This document shows positions 50,611 to 61,750 of a DNA stretch of 64,000 bases, one piece after another. Source of the DNA: Phlebopus portentosus. Lineage: Eukaryota; Basidiomycota; Agaricomycetes; Boletales; Boletinellaceae. Numbering within the stretch: the stretch's first letter is position 1; each line of letters opens with the position of its first letter. Under the pieces are notes generated by a model. It did not search any database and was not told the DNA's origin. It saw only the letters and a list, made by a program, of their open reading frames with translations. Made by a program: the position numbers and the translations under genes. The stretch covers positions 186,001-250,000 of the forward strand of contig JAYXKI010000010.1 in the NCBI GenBank assembly GCA_037892935.1, read 5' to 3'.

Positions 50611-52242
50611 TCATGCTGCTTGGTACTCTAGTTTGGCTAGTAAAAAAGAATAGAAGTCAGGCCAAGGATGTCGAGATAATCTATAAAAAAAAACAGCTTA
50701 CTCTCGTGCTTCTTCGCCTCTCCGACCTTCCGCGCTGCCTTCGTTAGGTCTTCTTGCGTGATGAATTCCCTTCAGGAACAGACAACACAGTCATTCAAAA
50801 TGCCCCAAAAGCCGAGAAACCAGGAGAAACCAGATTAACGCTTACCTATCCTCACGAATAGCAAACATTCCCGCCTCGGTAACCACATTCCTCAAGTCCG
50901 CGCCATTGAATCCATCCGAGAGTTTTACAATCGCCTCATAGTCGATATCCTTCCCCTTATTCACGGGTCCGGCGTGGATCTTGAGAATCTCGAGTCGACC
51001 TTGTTCGTTGGGAAGTGGGATTTCTATTTTCCTATCAAGACGACCTGGACGGAGTAGTGCTGGGTCGAGCGTATCTGGTCGGTTGGTGGCCATAATTAGT
51101 TTAGTTTTACCGAGACTGTCGAAGCCATCCATTTGATTCAGGAGCTAAAGAATATTTGTTATTAATTGATTTTCGGGGCCAATAAAAAAGAATGGATACG
51201 GCATACCTCCATCAAAGTTCTTTGGATCTCACGATCTGCACTACTACCTTCACTAAACCTCCGTCCCCCAATCGCATCAATTTCATCCATGAAGATAATA
51301 CATGGTTCGTTCTCTCGCGCATAGCCAAACATCTCGCGAACAACACGTGCAGACTCGCCAATGTATTTGTCTACGATGGAAGATGACACGACTTTGAGGA
51401 ATTTGGTGTCGATGGTGGCAGCGACGGCTCGCGCCAGGAGAGTCTTGCCTGTCCCTGGCGGACCGTAGAGTAGCACACCCTTCGGAGGGGTGATCCCAAC
51501 GCGAAGGAAAAGTTCGGGATTCATTAAGGGAAGTTCTATCACCTTGAGAAATGAGTGTGAGTACGCGCATAGACTCTTGACCAAAAAGAATGCGCATACC
51601 TCGCGAAGTTCTCGAACTTGCTCACCCAATCCACCAATTCCAGCAAAGCTTACTCCTCCCGGGTCTTCGAGACTCATTTTGTACACCAGAGGGTCTACTT
51701 CGCGTGGAAGGATACGCATGATCGTAAGAGTGGTCATGTCCAAGCTGACACGCGTTCCGACTTTCAGTTTTGCGACAGGTAAAGAGGGTCTATAGGAAAC
51801 GACATATCGTGGGCCAGATGAAGCCTTGACGATAACTTCATACTTGATATTTAGCAATGAGTCATTATAGATACCGACTACTCAGACGTACATCGTTCGT
51901 CATCAAGCTGCTTCACGACCTCTCCGATAATCTGGCCGACGGACTGTACGGCTTTGATATCGTCCTCCGTCTTCTTAAAGTCCTTCTCTAGGTCTTTTAA
52001 GGAGAATCGTACTATAGAGAAATCCAAGTTCAACAACAGTTCCTATATTAAGTTTGGGGATTCCTTACAGTTTTTGAGGTTCTCGCTGTTGGTCTCATGT
52101 TCCCGCAATTCCTAAAGACCAGAAATTAACTCAGTGAAGACCGTTGCAACTCGCCACAAATGCTCACACTACGATAGCCAATTAAAGCATTTTTCCTTCT
52201 CTCATCAATACCTCCCGAAGAGGTCGAAGCTTGGTCTTCCAT
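50611..52242 (-). CDS. RPT4: 26S proteasome regulatory ATPase Rpt4 (PSMC6)
   Basis: AAA-ATPase of the proteasome base, one of six that unfold substrates. The start ATG at 52242 ([20 protein letters not shown]) is followed by the N-terminal coiled coil, the OB-fold segment [39 protein letters not shown], Walker A GPPGTGKT, Walker [15 protein letters not shown], the arginine-finger region [19 protein letters not shown] and the Rpt4-typical [28 protein letters not shown]. The last exon is only 26 nt (50611-50636) and gives the ending KLEYQAA; without it the frame would run into nonsense. The acceptor inside [12 protein letters not shown] was chosen by family match. At least seven exons, all in frame. 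Confidence 0.94.
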
Positions 52243-53176
52243 CGTTGCTCGTCGGAAGGATATACAGTCAACGAGGTTGCGAGGTGAGGGTAGTGAGCAG
52301 GGATGGTGAACGCGGTGGTGACGATCATGCTGAGGACGCGTCAGTGTTATTTGCATTTATTTGTAGCTACTTTCTTTGGCAACGTCGATCATCAGTTCGC
52401 GAGTGCGCTCTTCGACTGCTGCATAAGCATGTCCCATGTATTCTTATTCTGATTTCTTATCTCGAGGCTTCACTTCGCAAGATGATTCATCTTGTGAGTC
52501 ATCTCATACACACTGGGTCGCTGACTAATGGTCCATGTCATCCGGATGCATCGTACAAGATCAATAATGGTATCCTGATGGCATCTTTCTGTCGTGGAAG
52601 GTGTAAACCATCACACGATTAGTTAGGTGGATATGAGACAGACTGCTGGTTTTTGACCTCGATTGCACTTCCATGGTTTACTACTTCTCCTTGGCCATAC
52701 TCTGCATGAACTTCATAGTATCGAATGTAACAACAATATATCAGCCGAGCGCATCCCGGCGCCAGTCAGTCGCCGTCACGGCGGTCATCATGAAGAGCTT
52801 AATCTGTCTTCTTTTTTTCTATTCGCAGTCTATTCGCATACAAGTGATCTGTGTCTTTTTAAATCGAAATCTCAGATCAAGATTCTTTCTCTTTGCGACC
52901 GGTACTTCTACGGAATATGCCAGTGCGCTCTGTATATACATATATATAGAGAGAGACTTCCACATTGTGGTGCATATTTCCGCCAAGTCTCAGTTAATCG
53001 ATCATCACCGCTGGCCGTCAAGTGTTTCTCATTCGGCAGAAGCTTCATCATAACTCCATCTTTTGAGTGATGGATCGAATCACTGGGCGCTTGAGTTATC
53101 TTGACTCGTTCATGTTGCTCAAGGTATCCATCTACTTCTTGCCCCCTTGCACCTCTCAGTACGTCACATCCAGAAG
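52243..53176. other. Divergent intergenic region, no gene seen
   Basis: About 0.9 kb. Open frames on both strands lack motifs and splice logic. Confidence 0.35.
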
Positions 53177-54856
53177 ATGAGTGTGGAAGTTTTCTATTCG
53201 ATAATTGATCCAGCAAATGCTTCGGCTTATTTACGGGGTTCGTCATTTCGACTGGGCAAATTTTGTCGTACTTGACTAACAAAGAACTTAGCTGTCATAT
53301 TGACGATATTCTTTTACAACTTGGATATGCCATTTCCAATAACTAGACCTGCGAACTCGACTGATAGCACTAGTACTTACATTTGAAGATGAGGTAAATA
53401 ATCTTTGCCAACTCGAGTCCGACTTCAGCTCACTGCCTTCGAACCTCCCACCACAAGGTTGCGTTTATATGGGTAGTGTGGTTTCTTCCATCGCTTTCTA
53501 GTATCTCTCTGGGTCTAGCTAATCAAACTCAGCTGAAACCGTTCGGCTTTGGCTCCGGATTTTATATTGTCTCGAGATACCTTGCAGCGGTGTCAATTAT
53601 GTACGTGAGTACAAAATTACTGTTGAAAATGACGCTGAGTAGTCACTATAGCTATACCATGTGCAAAAGTGATATCTCTTTCTTTTTGAATTGTTTCAGC
53701 GCTGCTGACCTTGTGGTAAATCAGGAGGCTTCAGAATCGAGTATGCTCGGTATGCATCTTGCGGATATGACCTGAGCAAGCCAGGTCTGTGCAAACTTGA
53801 GATAACAGCGTGAGCTGCTTGCGCGGATTGCTCTGTTGAATTCACTGATAGATTTCTACTATTTAGAGAAGGTCTGTATCAAAGAAGTCTGTTTCCGCCT
53901 ATGTCTTAATGAATCCTCCAGAGAGCTTATTTCCATTCAGAGAGCTATTCTATTTGGGAGGTATCGTTGCAGCATGTTCGATGAGTTTAGTATGTCCTTG
54001 TTGGATGCTCAGAATATCTAACGTGTACCGTCTAGTTCTACTACAACTAAGGACATACGCACTGTTCAACCAGAGCAGACTTTCCAGAATCCTGTTCTGC
54101 ATCCTCAACCTCGTGGTAATCATTTGCTTTATTGTGCAAATCACTCTGCTCTTCTGTGTGTGCCTTTCCTACCTTGATCATTGGAATAACTCATCGGTTT
54201 TTATTCCAGCATCATCATCAAATAAAGGGTTTCAATCGCCATGGCGCTTTGTGGCTGAAACTAATCCATCACGTAACAAGACCATCACATATTACTCGTC
54301 CATATTCTGGGCGCCGTTTCTGCTCAATGAATTAGTTACATTTCTAATGGTATTTGCAAAATTCGCAGAAGGTAGTAGGTATTCGCGTCCCGAGAGTGCC
54401 CATGAGCGCAATACGTCTTTGACCAGGGTCATTATACGAGACAATATACTCTATTTCTCAGCGTGAGATCTACCATCCGCAGTTTCAATCGAGTACTGTA
54501 CACTCACTGACATTGTATTCATTACTAAATAGGATATTTATTGTATACGCCTCTGGATTATTTTTATTCATGCCATATCCATATGCCGTGAGAATAGTTA
54601 TTCTCAGACTGATTCCGGAATTAACACTTAATGCATGACGAAGACGATGCATCTTTCCGGGACGCATATGCTTGCCTCCATCGCAATTTCAGGAATCTTA
54701 GCACCCAACCTCTTGCTCGTGTTGAGGAAGGGCTACTATACCCAAGGTCAAGACATAAAGCTCGGGACCGATATCTCCACCTTCCATGCGACTACATTCC
54801 ATGCCTACTCTCAAGGTCCTCAGGATTCGGTGAGTACTTCTAGTCAGGATACATGA
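53177..54856 (+). CDS. Multi-pass membrane protein, DUF6533-like (structure partly unresolved)
   Basis: Recognisable from its ordered family landmarks: an N-terminal helix near VILTIFFYNL and LTFEDE / VAFIW split by introns at 53400-53460, LKPFGFGSGFYIVSRYLAAVSIM, then LLQLRTYALFNQSRLSRILF, several hydrophobic helices, the conserved RDNILYFSAIF and a C-terminal LRKGYYTQG. This is the Agaricomycete 7-helix receptor-like family of unknown function. The ATG at 53177 is proposed. Between FFYNL and LTFEDE no usable GT donor is present (the expected gtatgcc reads gatatgcc), and the exon near 53700-53900 is unclear. The gene may therefore be decaying. End taken as TGA at 54854-54856. Confidence 0.6.
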
Positions 54857-55781
54857 GCATCTGAAGTAATTGTGGGCTCTTAGAACGAGGAGCGTTTACC
54901 ACGGAATTTTAATCCTGGCTCAGCCTGATACACGAAGAGCTCGTATATACTCTTGCCTGCTAATTTCGAGACGGCGGCTATCACCCCTGAGCCCTGGAGG
55001 ATTTGTTTTTGAACCTAGTCTGCCTGATCGGTCTTTACTTTATTTCGAAATTACACACACAACGATCTTATGCACACATTTATATCATTGAAATAATAGC
55101 TTCATCATCCGGCGTCGCACTGTAATCAGAAATCGCTCCGACCGAAGTCTGAGAATCTCTGCAAACTTCGAATTATATGCAAATTATCTCAAGGATGAAT
55201 CTCCTGCACGTGTGTTGGACACATACTCGGATCCATCACGCAAAACTTCATACTCGATTCGACTTTTGCAAGTCAACTCCTCAAGACATTTCAGGACTTT
55301 CATCATGTAATGAATGGAATTTATTTTACCAAGTTCTTCATAAGCAACTGATCAGTGTTCGGTTCTCATCTTCGAAGTCCAGAGAATCTATGTATGTACT
55401 ACTAGTGTTCTTGAGTCACCACGGGCCTTCTCCAATTTCTCCTGATGTAGGTCGAAACAGTTATTTTCAATTCAAAGTGACGACGATTGGAAGTAGTATT
55501 TCTTGTGGAAGTGCTGAGATTCTACCAATGGCTTTATGAGGAATGAGAATCAAGACGAGCGCATTGATCCGTGCCAGGAACTATGGGCGCATGCTTATCA
55601 TGTATTGCTTCCGAGAGATGCATGCGAGAGAGGCGCCGTGCGCCAGACAAAAAAAGTTGCAACTTGCAAGCAACAATTCAGACGCAGATCATCTTGATAC
55701 AAATATGGAAAGACAATCTCGTAAATCATGCTGTAGATTTGTTAGTTACTTACAAGTTTACTGTAACTGTATACCACCACG
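54857..55781. other. Intergenic, no gene seen
   Basis: About 0.9 kb AT-rich sequence. Short open frames (for example 55177-55539) have no recognisable content. Confidence 0.35.
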
Positions 55782-56552
55782 ATGAGTCTACAGCCATCGG
55801 TGTATTATATCAAATCTGAATACATAGAAACTGTAAGCTTCGCTTGTATACTATTCATCGAGCTTGCGCTGATAGGAACAGGACACAGGAAACAAAGTCT
55901 CGCGACGAGCCACGATAGCAGGGCCGCAGAACATCATCCTCGGCGGAAAGACCATCATCTCAAGCGGTGCTATAATTCGTGGTGACTTGAGAAGAACTGG
56001 CCCTGGTCATGCGGTCGTGATCTCCTTGGGCCGCTATTGTCTGATAGGAGAGAATTGCGTTGTGAGGTAAGTGCTCAATTCACGTTGGAAACAACCAGCA
56101 TGGCTGACAGACTCACCTTCACCGTAACAACCGCGACGTGTTTACTTGGGTTTGTAGGCCTCCATACAAAACGTACCGTGGTACCTTCAATTACTATCCC
56201 ATGAAGGTCGGAGATCATGTGCACATTGGCGCGGGCAGCATCGTTGAGGCGGCTACGATTGGAAGCCACGTTGAGATCGGAAAAAACTGTATCATCGTGC
56301 GTCTGCTTCCTAACTACTTCCCCGTAGCGAGAACTCATCGGGGATATATATCAGAGCAAGTTCACAATTATCAAAGACTGCGCCAAAATCGCAGACAACA
56401 CGGTCCTCATGCCCAACAGCGTCGTCCCTGCTCTAGCTCATTTCGCCGGCGCGCCGGGTCAATTCGTCGAGGACTTACCGGAGTCTACGCAAGAGATGGT
56501 AGAAGCTGAGACGAAGTCATTCTACAATCGTTTCCAGCCGCTCGAGAGTTGA
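55782..56552 (+). CDS. Dynactin subunit p25 (DCTN5)
   Basis: Left-handed beta-helix protein of the dynactin pointed-end complex, which helps attach dynein to cargo, especially early endosomes in hyphae. Four exons (55782-55832, 55876-56066, 56158-56296, 56355-56552) give 192 residues. Landmarks: YIETEQDTGNKVSRRATIAG, hexapeptide-type repeats NIILGGKTIISSGAIIRGDL, LGRYCLIGENCVVRPPYKTY, YYPMKVGDHVHIGAGSIVEA, IGSHVEIGKNCII and MPNSVVPALAHFAGAPG. All junctions keep frame. Family identity is based on the R.T..YYPM.VGDHV.I motif order known for DCTN5. Confidence 0.93.
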
Positions 56553-57334
56553 CCAGTGATAAATGGCTGCGGTTCGACGCACTTTTGTTTCTCCCATTAA
56601 CCGTATCTTCATATCCATTAATGTATACCACCGCAATGTTGTCTATTTCTTTATCTCTTCGTTATTTTCGCGGGAAATGATCTGAGGTGTCGCACGTGTC
56701 ACTGTATTGAGGTCCCTTTTCTATCTCGTCAGCGTCCTGAAGTAATACATAATCCAAACATCCCTCTCTGCCTGTATCAATGATACACACGAGTGGCGTT
56801 TGCTTTTTTAGTCACCGTATTTTTATTGTTTCAGTACTTTTTAAAGATTTAAGCATTCGTGGAGGGTCAAACTCGGAAGGTAAACCATGTTATGCTGCTG
56901 ATGCCGGTGTGCGGTACATAGATTGACGGCCGATCACCAGTGGCAGTGCACAGATATTCTTCCGCAGATCCGCAGATCTCCCTCGACTCAACAACTCTCT
57001 GCTATGTATAATCATTTGATCCTGCACCATATCGGTATATAAGCTCTCTGCTTGGATCAGTGTCTTATAATCACTGGATAAGCCCGCTGATCTCTGAATA
57101 TGTGTAAAAATGTTGTTACTGGCAGCACTTCGAGTCAACTGGCCCGAGAATTCAGAATTCGACTGCATGTACCTAAAACGCGTCTGTCGTATTCACTCGA
57201 CACAACAAAACAATCGAGTGGCAGCAAGTCACGACCGCGTTTCATACTCCGACAGCCAGCAGTATAAATCTTGCCACTCTCCCCCCACTCTCCTCCTCAT
57301 AACTTGATCTCCTTCTTTGTGCACCCGCGCAAAG
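56553..57334. other. Intergenic with promoter of the next gene
   Basis: 3' flank of dynactin p25 and promoter of the repeat-tail membrane protein. No gene was seen; the minus-strand frame at 56890-57168 lacks support. Confidence 0.4.
57263..57268 (+). promoter_or_regulatory. TATA-like box with CT-rich leader
   Basis: TATAAA about 70 nt upstream of the ATG at 57335, followed by a CT-rich tract (57275-57300). This is the usual layout around fungal transcription starts. Confidence 0.4.
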
Positions 57335-60300
57335 ATGATCTGGTTTACGCCTATACTTGTCTTTCTAGCTCAAGCATTAGTCTTAATCCACGCCGATGTC
57401 TGCCGTACCCTTGATGTTGCCACCACCCGTACATTTCCCCCGCGTCTTCGACTTGCTTCGATCCGCCTCCACGACCTCATCTGTTCCTCCGAGAATATCA
57501 TTTATGCTTCCTCTGCTTCTGAACCTGTAACCTGGTACTCTGCGGCTCCTGAGCCTGTGGAATTGACTCGCCCTGCTCCGGTCATGGTCGTCCCCTCGCC
57601 TACACGCACGGTGGCATGCTTGGTTGGTTCGGATACCTGCATGCTGTATTCTCTCTACGCCGATGGTCCAACTCCTTCGTCGACTGAGCCGGCCGGGTTT
57701 TCTACCGACTTAGATGACCAAGATCCACCCGTACCTTACCAGGCACCGAAGGGTATCAGTGCGGAGTCTTTCAAGGCGCGACGTTCTCAACCGATCGTTG
57801 TCGGGGTCTATATTTGTCTCGCCATCTGTTGTATTGCTGCCTTACTTGGTGCCTTCATCGTTGTCTCCCGAATTGAGTCCGCGCATGCGAGGAAAACATC
57901 CAATATCTCATACCGAAGGTCGACGTCTCCTTCAAGGACAGACACCGGACCCGATGACAGAAACAATCACTCCTGCTTCCTTGTTCTTGCTCAGTCCACG
58001 GTATGTTCCGTCTTCGTTGTCGGAGATTCCGGACTGGTACTGACCATGTACAGACTCAGTTTCCGTTCTCGGACATGGTCTATGAACAGGCAATCGCATC
58101 GACGCACGCTGAGCTGCCCTCCACTGCTCCCTCGGACAATGATGAAACAGCTCCTGGCACTGTCGTTCTTGTGAGACTTGATCTATTTTTCTTGTCAATG
58201 TTGTAGCTAACTATCCTTTGCTATTCAGGGAATGCAATGCAACCACGATGGAAATAACGTACCTAGACAGGAAGGAGAGACCTTGATGAATGTATGTTGA
58301 GTATTTATCGCTGAGGATGCTTGTCTGATGTTGATCATGTCTAGCGTGTCTTTGACTCGCCGGACCAGCAGATTTCTGATAAACTCGCGGTTGATGAGGA
58401 TTTTCGTTCTGGACCACTTTGCATTGACATTGGCATTATCAATACTACCTGCACCAGGGATATTGTTACGAGTTCTGACAGTGCCTCCTTGAATGAATCA
58501 GCAACAAGGTCTGACGTCGACACCCTGGTGAGACCGATTCCTTCTTATCTCGCACCGTCCAAGTCTAATAAGAGTGGCGCTTGTTGGGCTGTAGTCTAAT
58601 GATGAGAGTCGCGTCCATACTATGGCTCCTACAGTCTCCTCGACCATTGATTCGGAATTCGTCCAGCTACCTGGCGATGGACGCGGCCTGAGTTGCAGAA
58701 TGGAAAATATTTCGCTCCCATCCCTTCTTGAAACTTCTGGCATGCCTAGTCCGGAATGCTCTGCTTCTGTCTCATCTCCGTGGAAGGATGCCATGAATGT
58801 CCTTTTGGTATGTACGCTGAGCCAATCTCGGCAATCCGTGCTGATTGAGCCTCGTCATTCTATCTATTCCTTCCTCTTGCATCAGACCGACATAAATAGC
58901 GAACGCGGTTTCTTGGATGTGAAGATTACATCTGGCATTCAGCCGGCCTCCATCCCGTTGCCGGAGCCACTCGACGATGAGTTCGCAATGGAATCCTTGG
59001 ACTGCCAACACCCAGAGACCGAACCCGAACTGGAAGCATCAGGCTCAGTGTCTGGCTTTTTCTCCGCGCTTGTCAACTCCTATGACGTGGATGAGACGGC
59101 TGCCATCTCACTAGTCATTGGTTCCAGGTGTTTGTCGCTTGTCACTGATCCCTCCGGAGCAACCGAAGAGAGGATCCAAACTATTGACCCCTCCTTGATT
59201 CCACTACCGGAGCCGGCTCTGGATGAATCGGAGACTGATCCTGTATACATTCCTCTTCCAGAGGACGATTTTGGCCTAGAGGTAAGCACCGATTTTCCAG
59301 TGTCAGTATTGAGTTTGACCATCTTCCCTCTCTTCGACTGACGGTGCAGCTCGTATTCGAATCAAACACATACGAGTCTTCCATTGCTATTGAGATCACT
59401 GGTCGACCCGCTTCCCTCGAAGACAAGGATTTGCACCTTCTCTATGTAGCGTCAGTGCCATTACCAGAGCCGGTTACGGATGAGCTTGGCATTGATCGCC
59501 TTCCGAAGGATGGTTCGGATGTCGTGAGTCCTAAGCAGAAATTGTTTGGTAAAATATTGACAGCCTCTACTCTAGGGCATCGTAATTCAGCCATGTGAGA
59601 ATGGAACTTCCACAACAGGAACAGTGGACGAAGTAGGTATGATCGAAGGTCCCAGCGACGGCAAGGAACACGAGGATGAGCACCTCATCATTCCTTTGGG
59701 ACTGAGTGCGAGCATCTGGGCGCCCAGCAGGGGTGACTTGTCCGAACAATCCAGATTAAAGTCAACCGAAACCGCTTCTCACGATGGCCAGGGGGATGCC
59801 TTCAAGATGTCGACCTCCAGTTCCATTGCGGTGAGTCTTTCGATGTTTTTGAACAACAGAATTTGATACTATTGCCTTTGCATTCAAAGCAGATTCCTCG
59901 CTCTGGCAACTCCTTTAGCGCAAGGACGCCGAAGAAAAGTATCAGGAACCATCGTATCCTGAATGATGCCGTCAGACAGGCTGTTGGAGAAAGAACGAAA
60001 CAAAGGTCTTCACTCAGTAGGTTTCCGGAAAGGTGATATGCAGTATGATGGGAATTAATCGGTTTTTCTCTTGGTAGTTCCGACTACCTTGCAAAACACC
60101 ATCACTCAAGATGCTACAGTCGCTCATAGTACGGCGCATTCGGCTCCATGTATGCTCTTAATAGCTCGAATGCAATGTGATGGAACTGACTATTCTTCTG
60201 GTAGCCGAAACTACTCTCACCCGTTCTCAGCGCACTTCAAGAGGAGTCGATGTGAACTCCTCCTTAGCTTCACGTAAGTCCCGGATGGCTCAGGTATAAT

Positions 60301-60816
60301 GTGATGGGAACTGACTACTTTCGCATTGTTAGCAGTGGCTACACGGTCGAGAAGTGCTTATATTCGCGACACGGCTAGCGAGATACATAGGAATTCCCTA
60401 TCAACTTCACGTAAGTTCTTGATTTCTTGCTGCAGCTCGCGTAAATCGACGTTTCCTCTTTCGATAACCAAAGCTACTCCCTTAAAGCGTGCTACTTCTC
60501 GCTGTTCAGCCAGAAATGCTAATAGTGACAATCAATCTATTCGCAGTAAGTTCTCCGAATAGTTGAACTGTGTCGCGATGTAAATTGAATTATTTTATCT
60601 GAGTAGAAAATATTGCTCAAGGGCAGCGTGGTACTACTCGCGCATCTGCGAGAGGTGCGCATGAGATCCCGCAATCAAGGCTTCGTACGTTCCCCGAATA
60701 AGTCCAATATACTGTGATGTAAACTGACTAATTCTGGTCCGACAGCGAATCACTCTTGTCCGCAGCCTACTCCTACTCGGAGCTCTAGATTCTCGAGAAG
60801 AGTTCCTTCTTCATGA
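57335..60816 (+). CDS. Type I membrane protein with PLPEP repeats and tandem-exon tail
   Basis: Unrecognised protein of about 1,000 residues from some 16 exons. The ATG at 57335 opens a signal peptide (MIWFTPILVFLAQALVLIHA). A ~140-residue Pro/Ser/Thr-rich ectodomain follows, then one transmembrane helix (PIVVGVYICLAICCIAALLG) and a long cytoplasmic region rich in Ser, Asp and Glu. It contains four related PLPEP/PLPED motifs between 58.94 and 59.49 kb. The last part is basic and Ser/Thr/Arg-rich. It comes from five consecutive exons (60078-60149, 60205-60273, 60333-60410, 60474-60545, 60607-60684), each a multiple of three and all in phase 1, plus a terminal exon ending at 60816 with TGA. An in-frame GTATGT..CAG segment near 58807-58885 is probably an intron. 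Function unknown; there are no enzyme motifs. Confidence 0.7.
60078..60684 (+). repeat. Tandem exon-intron units (five symmetric exons)
   Basis: Exons of 72, 69, 78, 72 and 78 nt separated by introns of 55-63 nt. Four or five of the flanking introns share a block resembling TGATGGGAACTGACTA upstream of the acceptor (clear in introns at 60017, 60150, 60274, 60546 and 60685). This is expected if whole exon-intron units were duplicated. Confidence 0.7.
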
Positions 60817-60875
60817 GCACGTTATTGCCGAGGTTGTTGCTTTTATCCATCCCCTTATCACAATCACCCATACGC

Positions 60876-60949
60876 CATGCTGAATCGGTCTAGTTAGACC
60901 CGGTCCAAGGGGCCCATTGGACCGGGTCTAACTAGACCGATTCAGCATG
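60876..60949. repeat. Perfect 33-bp inverted repeat with 8-nt loop
   Basis: Left arm 60876-60908, loop GGGGCCCA at 60909-60916, right arm 60917-60949. The arms are exactly reverse-complementary over 33 bases. Each arm itself contains the smaller palindrome GGTCTAGTTAGACC. It lies 60 nt after the stop of the repeat-tail gene. Confidence 0.97.
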
Positions 60950-61029
60950 AGATCATTACAGTAATTCCCTTCTTTCTTCCATTTATATATTATTCTTCGA
61001 CCATCTTCTTTTTTGTTTTCGCGCCTTCA

Positions 61030-61750
61030 CGTCTCTTTTCTTGGCTTGCGTCTGCCCGTCTCTAAATCCAGCTTCAACACTCTCTGGCCCCCTTTTCTCC
61101 GTATCACCTCCTGGACTGGTTCCTTCCGTGCAGATACTGGTAATTGTCTGCCATGCCTTCCATTTTCTTATCATTATTCTCTACCTTTATATCTTTCCCT
61201 CTATTCAAGACAATATTTGCACAAAATCGCCATCATTCTTCTACTATATATCTTGTCTAGTTTTCTTTTCTTTCCACATCTCCGTTCTCTTTTCTTGGTT
61301 CCCGCCCATCTCTGTATGTACTTTCGTCTCTCTGGCTTATTTCTCTTCGTATTCGGCTGTCTGCTTGGGCAGTGTTTCCCTTTTTTCTTAGCGCCTACCT
61401 GCCGTCTTTTTGTCTCTCATACTTTATCTCTATTTCTACACATTTCCTCTGATACAGAGATTCAACATGGAACCTCCATCACTCCTCTGCCATGATATTT
61501 TGTCTAGTTTATTTTTGTTTCCACATCTTCGCGTCTCTTTTCTTGGTTTCTGATTGCCCATCTCTGTTTGTCGTTCGTCTCTCTCTGGCTCATTTCTCTT
61601 CGTGTTCAGCTGCCTGCTTGGATTGTGTTAATTTTTCTTGTGTATTCTCCCAGGGATTGTCTGCCGCCTCTTATGTTTCTCTCTATTTCTACGTATTTCC
61701 TCTTGTAAAAGTGATTTCTTTGCACAGAAATAATTCGCCTGTTTGTTTCT
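61030..61750. repeat. Three diverged ~250-bp tandem repeats, pyrimidine-rich
   Basis: The string TCTCTTTTCTTGG recurs at 61032, 61286 and 61534. The blocks TGTCTAG..TTTCCACATCT start at 61254 and 61501 (period 247). Further shared strings include GCCCATCTCTGT and TTTCTCTTCGT, and CTATTTCTAC followed by TTTCCTCT. The first unit is the most diverged. Open frames across it are a by-product of T/C richness. Confidence 0.75.

Noticed and set aside
61013..61495. 160-codon hydrophobic open frame
   Set aside because: It falls on the pyrimidine-rich tandem repeat and changes with each repeat unit; not a plausible gene.
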